Source: Shinella sp. SUS2 (GTDB lineage: Bacteria; Pseudomonadota; Alphaproteobacteria; Rhizobiales; Rhizobiaceae). From it: a stretch of 64,000 nucleotides of DNA. The stretch lies in the NCBI RefSeq assembly GCF_001262505.1, contig NZ_KQ410740.1, positions 62,001 to 126,000 on the forward strand. Direction: 5' to 3'. Numbering within the stretch: position 1 is the stretch's first letter; each line of letters opens with the position of its first letter. Position numbers and translations under genes: made by a program. Below, one piece after another: positions 8,580 through 17,143 of the stretch. The notes below the pieces were generated by a model that did not search any database, was not told where the DNA came from, and saw nothing but the letters and a program-made list of their open reading frames with translations.

Positions 8580-10085
8580 ATGAACATCGCCCCATCCACG
8601 GGTCGTTGGCACGACAGGGCCGCAAAGCTTTCCTTCGAAGGCAGGCTCTTCATCGACGGCGACTTCCGCGAAGCCGTGTCCGGCTCGAAATTCGAGACGG
8701 TCAATCCGGCCAATGACAGCGTCATCGCGGAGGTATCGCGCGGCGCGGCAGCCGATATCGACCTCGCCGTCTCCTCCGCGCGCAGGGCGTTCCGGTCGGG
8801 CGCTTGGTCGCGCATGGCGCCGCGTGCCCGCATGGCCGTCATGTTGCGGTTTGCCGAGCTTATCGAAAAGCATGCCGAGGAATTCGCGCTGCTCGATACG
8901 CTCGACATGGGCAAGCCGATCCGGGAAATGCTGACGGTCGACATCCCGCTGGCGCTTACCTGCCTGCGGTTTACCGCCGAGTGTATCGACAAGATCGAAG
9001 GCAGCGTCGGTTCGACGTCCAGCGACGTGCTGTCCTACGTCATCCGCCAGCCGCTCGGTGTGGTCGGTTGCATCGTGCCATGGAATTATCCATTGCTGAT
9101 GACGGCGTGGAAGATAGCACCCGCACTTTCTGCCGGCAATTCGGTGGTGCTGAAGCCGGCCGAACAGTCCCCCCTCTCTGCGCTGCTGCTCGCGAGGCTC
9201 TTTGTGGAAGCCGGCGGACCGGCCGGCGTGCTCAATGTGGTCAACGGTTTCGGGGCAGAGGCCGGCAAAGCGCTGGCCTTGCACGACGGCGTCGATAAGA
9301 TCGCCTTCACCGGTTCAGCCGAGGTCGGCAAGTTGATGCTGGTCTATGCCGGCCAATCCAACATGAAGAAAGTCGCCACGGAATGCGGCGGCAAATCTCC
9401 GCACGTCGTTCTTGCGGACGCCGAAAACCTTGAAACGGCTGCCTGGTGGGCTGCCATGGGCATCTTCGGGAACCAGGGCGAAGTGTGCTGTGCGGGCTCA
9501 CGCATCATCGTGGAGAAATCGGCCGTCCCGGACTTCGTCGATGCGCTCACCGTGCAGGCAAGAACCGGCTACATGCCCGGCGATCCGCTGGACGAGGCAA
9601 CGACCATGGGGCCTCTCGTCACCCGCGAGCAGCAGCAGCGCGTGCTGAACTATATCGACATCGGCCGCCGCGGCGGGGCGCAGTGCATTCTCGGCGGCGG
9701 CGCGCCCGACGGGCTGGAGCACGGCGCCTATGTCGCTCCGACCATCTTCACCGGCGTCGACAACACCATGACGATCGCCCGCGAGGAGATCTTCGGCCCG
9801 GTCGCCAGCATCATTCCCGTATCGGGCTACGACGAGGCGGTCACCATCGCCAACGACAGCCCCTTCGGCTTGGCAGCCGGCATCTGGACGAGCGATCTCG
9901 GCAAGGCGCACCGCTTTGCACGCGATGTCGAGGCCGGCATGGTCTACGTCAACAGCTACATGAACGGCGACATGCAGTTGCCCTTCGGCGGCTGGAAGGA
10001 AAGCGGCAACGGACGCGACAAATGCATGGATGCGATCCTCTCCTACACGCAGAGCAAGGGCGTGTGGGTGACGGTCGGCGCATGA
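8580..10085 (+). CDS. Aldehyde dehydrogenase (PuuC/gamma-aminobutyraldehyde-dehydrogenase-like)
   Basis: 501-residue NAD(P)-dependent aldehyde dehydrogenase. General base Glu268 is in ATECGGKSP and nucleophile Cys303 in NQGEVCCAGSR, with IVPWNYPLLM in the cofactor domain and EEIFGPVASII near the C terminus. The family resemblance is to PuuC, which oxidises amino-aldehydes from polyamine breakdown. It lies between the GMC alcohol oxidase and the deacetylase-fold enzyme, so it probably oxidises the aldehyde made by the GMC enzyme. An AAGGAG site precedes the start, and the stop sits at the beginning of the next gene. Confidence 0.88.
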   Translation: MNIAPSTGRWHDRAAKLSFEGRLFIDGDFREAVSGSKFETVNPANDSVIAEVSRGAAADIDLAVSSARRAFRSGAWSRMAPRARMAVMLRFAELIEKHAEEFALLDTLDMGKPIREMLTVDIPLALTCLRFTAECIDKIEGSVGSTSSDVLSYVIRQPLGVVGCIVPWNYPLLMTAWKIAPALSAGNSVVLKPAEQSPLSALLLARLFVEAGGPAGVLNVVNGFGAEAGKALALHDGVDKIAFTGSAEVGKLMLVYAGQSNMKKVATECGGKSPHVVLADAENLETAAWWAAMGIFGNQGEVCCAGSRIIVEKSAVPDFVDALTVQARTGYMPGDPLDEATTMGPLVTREQQQRVLNYIDIGRRGGAQCILGGGAPDGLEHGAYVAPTIFTGVDNTMTIAREEIFGPVASIIPVSGYDEAVTIANDSPFGLAAGIWTSDLGKAHRFARDVEAGMVYVNSYMNGDMQLPFGGWKESGNGRDKCMDAILSYTQSKGVWVTVGA

Positions 10086-10099
10086 ACGGGGAGCAGACA

Positions 10100-11203
10100 A
10101 TGAAGACCGGCTGGAATTTCCACGAACTATATCTCTGGCACGATACGGGCGCGGCCGCACAATTCTTTCCCGCGAGCCTGACCGTCGAACCCGGGGAACA
10201 TGCGGAGAATGCCGAAACGAAGCGGCGCTTCCGGAATCTCATGGAGGTTTCCGGGCTTACCGACCAGCTCGCCAGCGTCAAATCGGTACCGGTCGACGAG
10301 GACGACCTCGCCCTCTTCCACACGCGCGACTACATTCGCCGCATCAAGGCGCTCAGCGACGACCGCGGCGGCGACGCGAGTTATCTCACGCCCTTCGGTC
10401 GCGGCAGCTACGAGATTGCCTGCCTTGCGGCCGGCGGCACGTTTGCGCTGATGGACAAAGTCCTCTCCGGCGAACTCCAAAATGGCTATGCGCTGGTCCG
10501 CCCGCCGGGGCACCATGCCGAAAGCGACAACGGCATGGGCTTCTGCCTGTTCGGCAACGTTCCGGTTGCCATCCTGAAGAGCCGCAAGAAGCACCGGTTC
10601 GAGCGCGTGGCGACGGTGGACTGGGACGTTCACCACGGCAACGGCACGCAGGCGGCGTTCTGGACCGATCCCAACGTGCTGACCATCTCGCTCCACCAAG
10701 AGCGGCTCTATCCCCATGACAGCGGTGACCGGGAAGAACGCGGCGCGGGCGCGGGCTACGGCTACAATCTCAACGTTCCGCTCCCGGCCGGCTGCGGCCA
10801 CGGTGCCTACATCGCCGCCTTTGAACAGGTGGTGCTTCCAGCATTGACGGCCTACAGGCCCGACCTCATCGTCGTGCCGTCGGGATTCGACGCGTCGGGC
10901 GCCGACCCGCTTGGCCGCATGATGCTGCATAGCGACACCTATCGCGCGATGACGCGGATGCTCATGGAGGCCGCCGGAGATTTGTGTGGCGGGCGCCTTG
11001 TCATGTCGCACGAGGGCGGCTACTCCGCCGCCTACGTGCCCTATTGCGGCCTCGCCGTGATGGAGCAGCTCTCGGGCATCAGGACCCACATCGATGACCC
11101 GTTCCTGCCGGTCTTCCTGAACTACCGGGGCCAGGACCTGCGCCCCTGGCAACAGGACGCGATTTCGGCCGCCGCCGAGCTATTGGTGGGAATCCGTCCA
11201 TAA
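10100..11203 (+). CDS. Histone-deacetylase-superfamily amidohydrolase (acetylpolyamine amidohydrolase-like)
   Basis: 367 residues with the arginase/deacetylase fold. The motif RPPGHHAE carries the catalytic His pair. Zinc ligands are Asp176 and His178 (DWDVHHGNGT) and Asp264 (SGFDASGADPLGRM). Bacterial members remove acetyl or short acyl groups from polyamines and related amines. ATG at 10100 follows GGGGAG at ideal spacing; an alternative ATG at 10082 overlaps the aldehyde-dehydrogenase stop and would add six residues. It closes the operon of amidase, Liv transporter, GMC enzyme and ALDH, which suggests that the imported molecule or an intermediate is N-acylated. Confidence 0.82.
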   Translation: MKTGWNFHELYLWHDTGAAAQFFPASLTVEPGEHAENAETKRRFRNLMEVSGLTDQLASVKSVPVDEDDLALFHTRDYIRRIKALSDDRGGDASYLTPFGRGSYEIACLAAGGTFALMDKVLSGELQNGYALVRPPGHHAESDNGMGFCLFGNVPVAILKSRKKHRFERVATVDWDVHHGNGTQAAFWTDPNVLTISLHQERLYPHDSGDREERGAGAGYGYNLNVPLPAGCGHGAYIAAFEQVVLPALTAYRPDLIVVPSGFDASGADPLGRMMLHSDTYRAMTRMLMEAAGDLCGGRLVMSHEGGYSAAYVPYCGLAVMEQLSGIRTHIDDPFLPVFLNYRGQDLRPWQQDAISAAAELLVGIRP

Positions 11204-11434
11204 ATATGCCAGCGGAGGGCGTGGTGACATCAAAAGCCGTCGTGCGATTGGGCGTGGCGATGGCAATAACGCAGAAAACCCTCAGCAGTTTGTTGCGGGC
11301 ATAGGCGCAATGTTTTATCGCAACGTTACATGCCTGAATCTGGATAATGGAAGCATCGAGCTATTCTTTCTGAGCCGACACTCAGGTGTAGTTATTTTTT
11401 AGATATTAATAAAATAAATTGAGAAAGAAAAAAC

Positions 11435-11923
11435 ATGACACTCCCTCCGAACAACGCAGAGGTGACGTTTCGCCGGGTAACGTCTGCGAATGTCTCTGAA
11501 ATTTGTGAGCTGAGCGAAACCCTTTCGGAAGAACAGAGGGATTTTGTCGCGGATAACGGGACCTCGATTGCCGAGGGATTCTGTTCGCAATCGGCCTGGT
11601 TCCGCGGCGTTTATGCGGATGACGTCCTGATCGGTTTCGTCATGGTGCATGATGGATCGGATTGGGATGACGGGATCGACTGCCCTGGCCCGTATCTATG
11701 GCGTTTCATGATCGCCAGGCCTTTTCAAGGCCAGGGCTTTGGGAAGCAGGCAATCTCCAAGATCGCCACGCGCCTTCGGTCACAGGGTGTTCGGGAGCTC
11801 TACACGAGCTACAGCCTTGGGCCTGGCAGCCCGCAGGCATTTTATGAGAAGCTCGGCTTTTCTCCCACTGGCGGGATGTTCGACGAAGAGGTCGAAGTCG
11901 TCCTTCAGCTCGCGGAGCGGTGA
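11435..11923 (+). CDS. GNAT-family N-acetyltransferase
   Basis: 162 residues with a GNAT fold. Acetyl-CoA motif A is at residues 91-103 (FMIARPFQGQGFG, the Q/R-x-x-G-x-G pattern at Gln98 to Gly103), and motif B is near residues 130-145 (SPQAFYEKLGF). Family members acetylate amines, including spermidine, but the substrate here cannot be read. The 231 bp upstream (11204-11434) are AT-rich compared with the surroundings and hold no gene. The Shine-Dalgarno region is weak (GAGAAAGAAAAAAC). The drop in GC and the IS remnants immediately downstream suggest that the gene sits at the edge of transferred DNA. Confidence 0.78.
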   Translation: MTLPPNNAEVTFRRVTSANVSEICELSETLSEEQRDFVADNGTSIAEGFCSQSAWFRGVYADDVLIGFVMVHDGSDWDDGIDCPGPYLWRFMIARPFQGQGFGKQAISKIATRLRSQGVRELYTSYSLGPGSPQAFYEKLGFSPTGGMFDEEVEVVLQLAER

Positions 11924-12079
11924 ACGCGCAGCCGACAGCTTGCATGCCTGATGGCACTCCTCTTCGTGCGCTTTGAGAAAGGCGGTTGGCCCCGGTCAGC
12001 GCGATCGCTTGCGTGATATCAAGGCACCCGCAACGCTGCCGCCCGCATGGTGGGCGGACACCCGGGCTTGCCACGAGCA

Positions 12080-12420
12080 CCGAGGACAAGCTTTGTATCT
12101 TTGCGGGTACCGATCGGACCTGCAAATTCGTCTTCGCGAGATTGGTGCCACGCGCCACCGGCGCCGCAGCCCGGCTATTCCTCGATGAAATCGTCGCCGT
12201 CGTGCCCTACTGCATCCATACATACCTACCGACAATGGCATCGGTTCGCCGATCTGCCGAAGAAGTGCTCCAGTCCGACTGCCAGATGGCGTGGGCATCC
12301 ATACGACCGCAGCTGACAAAGCCCAATCATCCATGGACCAACGACCAGGTCGAACGGATGAACCGAACCATCAAGGAAGCGACCGCGAAGCGGGATCAGT
12401 CTCCACCGCTATCATGAAGC
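12080..12420 (+). pseudogene. IS481-type transposase remnant
   Basis: Degenerate transposase integrase-core fragments. The readable piece in one frame is ending LTKPNHPWTNDQVERMNRTI followed by KEATAKR, the hallmark C-terminal motif of rhizobial IS481-family transposases. Upstream pieces (TDRTCKFVFARL, VPYCIHTYLP then TDNG in another frame) match the catalytic-core spacing but are interrupted. No intact open frame or terminal repeats were seen, so this is a dead fragment. Confidence 0.65.
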
Positions 12421-12511
12421 CCGAAGACAGATCGCCGACCTTTGCAAGGTCCGCTTGCGAGACAAGATCGCCGCGCTAGAGTTGCACAGCGATTCGCCAT
12501 CAGGAGGAAGA

Positions 12512-12715
12512 ATGCGTCAGCAGACAAAACCGTTCACCGTTGAAATCAAGCAATCCCGGAAGCTGAAGCCCAGCAACCAAAAACCGTCGATCTGGGGAAA
12601 ACTGGATTTGAGCATTGCGGAAGACCACGTTGCCTCCGCGGCTCCGATGATCGAGCCAGCCACAGCCGAGAGCAGCGAACGGCTCCAAGCTTCGCAGACG
12701 CACTCAAGCTCTTAA
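12512..12715 (+). CDS. Small hypothetical protein in IS-rich region
   Basis: 67-residue frame beginning MRQQTKPFTVEIKQSRK, basic at the N terminus with acidic/Ser-rich C-terminal half. No family recognised. AGGAGG lies 4 bp before the ATG, so translation is plausible. It sits between two dead transposase fragments. The upstream in-frame extension (to 12455) also reads as plausible protein, so the start could be earlier or the frame could be a fragment of a larger gene. Confidence 0.4.
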   Translation: MRQQTKPFTVEIKQSRKLKPSNQKPSIWGKLDLSIAEDHVASAAPMIEPATAESSERLQASQTHSSS

Positions 12716-12964
12716 CCCCTCAACCATGCTTCGCGCACGCCCACGGCTTCCGGCGGCAGTTCGACAAGAAGTGCCGCTGCGCGCTGCACATGGAAGGTCG
12801 CCCAAAGGCGACTCACATGTTGTCAGCCGCCATTTTGAGCGGGATTGAAGATCGCGGGCATGATCTAACCGTGCTTGAGTTCGTGGCATCTCCGAGACCC
12901 TGGCAACGAAGGCCACTACCGAGCTGCATGCCATAGCTAAGCCATTGAAAGGTTGGAACGTGCG

Positions 12965-13150
12965 CCCATTCGTCGTGGCAGATGGTGACTGAGAGCTTCT
13001 TCAATCCGATGAAGCGGGAGCGGAGAGGCTGAAGGGTCAAGCGCTCAAGGAACGAGGGCAGGCAGGACATGTTCGATTACATCGAGATGTACTACAACCT
13101 AAAACGCAAACACGTCAGAAACGGAATGCTATCATCTGTCGAGTCCGCAA
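12965..13150 (+). pseudogene. IS3-family transposase OrfB C-terminal remnant
   Basis: Fragment reading ESFFNPMKRERRG, a stop, then RQDMFDYIEMYYNLKRKHVRNGMLS. This is the conserved DDE-domain end of IS3-family OrfB (normally ESFF-x2-KRE ... DVFDYIE-x-FYN-x-KR-H). The rest of the transposase and the terminal repeats are missing. 13151-13379 holds no recognisable gene apart from short open stretches. Confidence 0.65.
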
Positions 13151-13379
13151 AGCCCCAAAAGAGTGACGTGGCGATATCTATGGAGCCCCGGGCTATTCAG
13201 TTTGCAACCAATCGCGCCCATGGAAAATGTTGAGGGGCTTTATCAACGCCACAACGACGCATTGGAATATCGAAGATGGCTGAAGCCAACAGTGAATGCG
13301 CACGGTATTCAGGGCTCTCGACGTTGGACGGCAGCCAGCGTTGACGCATAAATCAGACACATCAAGGAAACCGTGCCGC

Positions 13380-14336
13380 ATGAACGAAGACTGGGGACAT
13401 TTCGATGAGGAACTGGAGCGCGCGCGCGTCGCCTGGCTCTATTTCATCGGCGGGCAAACCCAGCAGGAAATCGCCCAGCGCATGAACATCACGCGGCTGA
13501 AGGTCAACAAGATCATCGGCCAGGTGCGTGAATCCGGCAGCGTGCAGGTCAATGTCAGCCTGTCTTTGACCGACTGTATCGAACTCGCCGAAAAGGTCTC
13601 CGCCCGCTACGGCCTGGTCGATGCGCTGGTGGTGCCGGATCTCGACGATTATCTGGAGCAGAAGCGGGTCATCGGCGAGGCGGCCGGTTCGCTGGCGAGC
13701 GAACTGATCGAGGGGCGCGGCATGGGGGTCGGCATCGGCTCCGGGCGCACGCTGAGCTTTGCCGTGCGCAGCCTGCGCGCCCGGCCGAAATCCGAAAGCT
13801 GGGTCGTCGGGCTCACCGGCGGCGTCACCAGCGGCTCGGCCACCAACACGTTCGAGGTCGCGACGGCCTTTGCCCGCGCGCTCGGCGTCGAATGTCACTA
13901 CCTGACGGCGCCGATCTACTGCGCCAATCCCGAAAGCCGCAATGCGCTGCTGCTCAACGACGAATTGACGGACGTGCTGGCGCGCACCGAGATCGCCGAT
14001 ATCGGCATCGTCTCCTGCGGGGCCTTGGCGCAGGATACGTCACTCACCCAGATCCGTGTCGTGAAGGACAATCTCGATACGGTGCTGAAGCGCGGCGCCG
14101 TCGGCGAGTTCATGGGCTGGTTCCTCGATGCGCGCGGCCAAGCGATCGATCATTTCCTCAACGACTCGATCATCGCGCTGCCGCCGGACAAGCTGAAGCT
14201 CAAGCCCATTTCCGTGCTGGTGTCCGGTGGTATCCGCAAGATCCCGATCATCCGGGCGATCCTGCGCGCCGGTTACGTCAACCGGCTCGTCACCAATGAG
14301 GGTGTTGCGCGGGCCTTGCTGCAAGGCCCGCGCTGA
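13380..14336 (+). CDS. SorC/DeoR-like sugar-binding transcriptional regulator
   Basis: 318 residues. An N-terminal helix-turn-helix (VAWLYFIGGQTQQEIAQRM then NITRLKVNKIIGQ, residues 17-48) is followed by a SorC sugar-phosphate effector domain (GIGSGRTL, VVGLTGGVTSG, SCGALAQD, VSGGIRKIPIIRAILRAG). Family members repress sugar operons and are released by phosphorylated sugars. ATG at 13380 fits family N termini. It converges on the DhaK-DhaL kinase gene with only 10 bp between stop codons, and probably controls that kinase and its ABC transporter. EryD, the erythritol regulator, belongs to this family, which makes a tetrose or triose ligand plausible. Confidence 0.85.
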   Translation: MNEDWGHFDEELERARVAWLYFIGGQTQQEIAQRMNITRLKVNKIIGQVRESGSVQVNVSLSLTDCIELAEKVSARYGLVDALVVPDLDDYLEQKRVIGEAAGSLASELIEGRGMGVGIGSGRTLSFAVRSLRARPKSESWVVGLTGGVTSGSATNTFEVATAFARALGVECHYLTAPIYCANPESRNALLLNDELTDVLARTEIADIGIVSCGALAQDTSLTQIRVVKDNLDTVLKRGAVGEFMGWFLDARGQAIDHFLNDSIIALPPDKLKLKPISVLVSGGIRKIPIIRAILRAGYVNRLVTNEGVARALLQGPR

Positions 14337-14346
14337 TTGTCCTGGA

Positions 14347-16113
14347 TCAGGCGAGCGCCTTCTGGAGCGCGGCCGCCATGGCGCGCAGCGTCACGTAGGT
14401 CGAGGCGGCACCGGGGTCGATATGGCCGACGGAGCGTTCGCCGAGTTTCGCCGAGCGGCCGCGCCGGGATTCGAGCGCCGCCGTCGCCTTCATGCCGGCC
14501 TCGCCGCCGTCACGCGCGGCAACCAGCACGTTCAGCGTGGAGCCGCCGTCCTTGGCAACACGAAAGCCCGCCTCGACCGCCGGCACCCAGGCGTCGATCA
14601 TCGTCTTGTCGCCCTGTTCGGCGCGGCCGCGGTCGCGAATACCCTGGCAGGCGGCGCTCAGCCACTCCGCCATGCCCGCGCCGTCGAGGTTGAGACGGTG
14701 GCTGACCGCCGTGCCGGCACGCAGGAACGCGGTGGCGTAGAGCGGGCCGGAGGAGGCGCCGACGGCATCGAGGAAGGCCTTGGCCATGCGCTTGCAGATG
14801 CCTTCGATCGTCTCGTCGTCCTGCGTATCCTCCAGCGCGCGCTGCACCGCCTTCCAGCCGATTTCCATCGTCACGCCATGGTCGCCGTCGCCGATCACGC
14901 CGTCGAGTTCGGAAAGCCAGTTCTTCTCCGCGATGATCTCGTCGCCGACGGCATGCATCATCGTCTTGAAGATCGCCGGCGTCACGTCGCCCTCGGTCAG
15001 CAGTTCGCGGGGCTTTTCCTGCACGGCGGCGCCGCTTTCGGCAAGCTTCACCGCCTTGCGGCTGCGGATCGCGATGTCGTCGGTCTTCTCGAAGGCGCCG
15101 ACAACGAGGGCCGGCGTGCGGCAGGGATGGTCGAGCAGCGCCTGCAAGGTATCGTCGAGCTTCATCAGCGTCACCGAGGCGCCGGCCATTTCCAGCGAGG
15201 TGGCATATTCACCGACCCACGAGGCGTGGATCTCGATGCCAAGAGCATCGAGCCGCTGCTTGACGCGGCGGAAGATGAGGTAGAGCTCGATCTGCGACGT
15301 GGCGCCCAGGCCGTTGACGAGAACAGCGACGCGCTCGCCCGCTTTGAGTTCCAGCTCCTTCAGCACCGCCTCGACGAGTTCGTCGCTCACCTCATCCACC
15401 GGCGCGAGCTTCTGGCGGCGGATGCCGGGCTCGCCATGCAGGCCCATGCCGATTTCCATCTCGTCGTCGCCGATGGTGAAGTTCGGCTTGCCGGTCTGCG
15501 GCAGCGAGCAGGGGCTGAGCGCCACGCCCATCGAGCGGGTCGCGTCATTGGCGGCCTGCGCCAGCGCCTCGACGCGCGCCAGCGGCTCGCCGAGATCGGC
15601 GGCGGCACCGGCCACCTTGAAGACGAAGAAGTCGCCGGCAATGCCGCGGCGCTCGGATTTGCGCTCGATCGGGGCGGAGGCGACATCGTCGGCGACCGCG
15701 ACATGGCGCACGGCGATGCCGGCCTGTTCCAGCTCCTCCGCCGCCATGGTGAAGTTCAGCACGTCGCCCGTATAGTTGCCGTAGAGCATGACGACGCCGA
15801 CGCCGCCATCCACGGCACGCGCCGCCTCGACGATGTGCGATGGCGAGGGAGACGCGAAGATGTTGCCGACGGCGGCCGCATCGGCAAGGCCGCGCCCGAC
15901 ATAGCCGGCAAAGGCCGGCTCATGGCCCGAGCCGCCGCCCACGACGATGCCCACCTTGCCATCGCGCGGGCCATCGACGGCGACGACCGCCCGCCCCGTC
16001 GCACCCTCGACGCGCAACATGTCCGGATGCGCGCCGACCATGCCTTCAATCATCTCCGCGATGATGTTTTCCGGCGCGTTGATCAGCTTCTTCGTTTTGA
16101 CTTCCTGGTTCAT
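14347..16113 (-). CDS. Dihydroxyacetone-kinase-family protein (DhaK-DhaL fusion)
   Basis: 588 residues. The DhaK domain (about 1-340) keeps GGGSGHEP with His64, Asp117 in YTGDVLNF and the substrate-binding His226 in GMGLHGEPG. The DhaL nucleotide domain (about 380-588) keeps the Mg-binding Asp404, Asp409 and Asp411 in LDGVIGDGDHG. The fusion marks the ATP-dependent type rather than the PTS type. Known relatives phosphorylate dihydroxyacetone or tetruloses (L- or D-erythrulose). ATG at 16113 is used; the open frame upstream to 16296 belongs to the permease region. It is last in the operon behind a ribose-type importer. Confidence 0.88.
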   Translation of the reverse strand: MNQEVKTKKLINAPENIIAEMIEGMVGAHPDMLRVEGATGRAVVAVDGPRDGKVGIVVGGGSGHEPAFAGYVGRGLADAAAVGNIFASPSPSHIVEAARAVDGGVGVVMLYGNYTGDVLNFTMAAEELEQAGIAVRHVAVADDVASAPIERKSERRGIAGDFFVFKVAGAAADLGEPLARVEALAQAANDATRSMGVALSPCSLPQTGKPNFTIGDDEMEIGMGLHGEPGIRRQKLAPVDEVSDELVEAVLKELELKAGERVAVLVNGLGATSQIELYLIFRRVKQRLDALGIEIHASWVGEYATSLEMAGASVTLMKLDDTLQALLDHPCRTPALVVGAFEKTDDIAIRSRKAVKLAESGAAVQEKPRELLTEGDVTPAIFKTMMHAVGDEIIAEKNWLSELDGVIGDGDHGVTMEIGWKAVQRALEDTQDDETIEGICKRMAKAFLDAVGASSGPLYATAFLRAGTAVSHRLNLDGAGMAEWLSAACQGIRDRGRAEQGDKTMIDAWVPAVEAGFRVAKDGGSTLNVLVAARDGGEAGMKATAALESRRGRSAKLGERSVGHIDPGAASTYVTLRAMAAALQKALA

Positions 16114-16150
16114 TCTGCTTTCTTTCGTCAGATCGATGCGGCCGTCGGCT

Positions 16151-17143
16151 TCAAGCGTCACGGCGGAGATAGCGGCGGGAAACGGCGTCGAAGGAAATGG
16201 CGAGCACGACGATCGCACCCGAGACGATGCCCTGCCAATAGGGCGAGACGCCGAAGAGCACGATGATGTTCTCGATGATGGCGATGATGCCCGCACCGAA
16301 GATCGCCCCGATCGGGCTGCCGATGCCGCCGGTGGTGGCGACGCCGCCGATGACGGAGGCGGCGATCGGCGCCAGGACCCAGGTCTCGCCGATCGACGGC
16401 TGGGCAGTGCCGAGGCGGGCGACCATCAGCACGCCGGCAAGGGCTGCAATGGCGCCGGCGGCGGTGAAGACGAGAAGGCGCACCTTGTCGACCTTGATGC
16501 CGAGCATGCGGGCACCGGCCTGGTTGTTGCCGATCGCATACATGTAGCGGCCGAAGGGCGTCTTCAACATGACGAAGGTGGCGACAGCCAAAGCCACGAG
16601 CATGATGATGAAGGGCACGGGAACGCCGAGAAGGTCGCCGCGGCCGAGATAGTGCACGTCCTTCGGAATGCCGGTGATCGCGACGCCGCGCGTCAAAACC
16701 AGATTGGCGCCGCCGAAAATGCCGGCCGTGCCGATGGTGAGCACCAGCGAATGCAGCCGCAGCACCGTCACCAGCAAGCCGTTGATGAGGCCGAGGCAGG
16801 CCCCGAGAAGGATCGCCAGCAGCATGGCCGAATAGGGCTCGAAGCCGAGCCGCACCATGAGGATGCCGGAGATGACGCCGCAAAGCCCGCCGACCACGCC
16901 GAGCGACAGGTCGAGCTCCCCCAGCACCATCAGCATGGATTGCGCAATGGTGATCAGGCCGACGAAGGCGAGCCCGCGCGCGATGACCGAAAGGTTGTAG
17001 GGCGTGAGGAAATAGGGCGAGATCAGCGCGGAAAGCGTGAAGATCACGGCGAGCGCGACGAAGACGCCGGCAAGCGGGCTGCGCGACAGGATCGCCCAAG
17101 GCCTGGCCTGAATGGGCCTGGTTTGCGTGGAACTAGTTTGCAT
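16151..17143 (-). CDS. ABC sugar transporter permease (RbsC type)
   Basis: 330-residue inner-membrane permease with about nine to ten helices. It has the RbsC-family pattern, for example GGANLVLTRGVAITGIP, AIGNNQAGARMLGIKVDKVR (coupling loop) and VIGGVATTGGIGSPIGAIFG near the C terminus. It overlaps the upstream ATPase by 11 bp and precedes the kinase by 37 bp, so it belongs to one leftward operon of binding protein, ATPase, permease and kinase. Confidence 0.88.
   Translation of the reverse strand: MQTSSTQTRPIQARPWAILSRSPLAGVFVALAVIFTLSALISPYFLTPYNLSVIARGLAFVGLITIAQSMLMVLGELDLSLGVVGGLCGVISGILMVRLGFEPYSAMLLAILLGACLGLINGLLVTVLRLHSLVLTIGTAGIFGGANLVLTRGVAITGIPKDVHYLGRGDLLGVPVPFIIMLVALAVATFVMLKTPFGRYMYAIGNNQAGARMLGIKVDKVRLLVFTAAGAIAALAGVLMVARLGTAQPSIGETWVLAPIAASVIGGVATTGGIGSPIGAIFGAGIIAIIENIIVLFGVSPYWQGIVSGAIVVLAISFDAVSRRYLRRDA

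Noticed and set aside
12716-12964. Possible coding stretch between the small ORF and the IS3 fragment
   Set aside because: Short pieces in different frames with stops; no family could be recognised.
14227-16266. 679-residue rightward open frame
   Set aside because: Antisense to the DhaK-DhaL kinase, whose catalytic residues are intact on the other strand.
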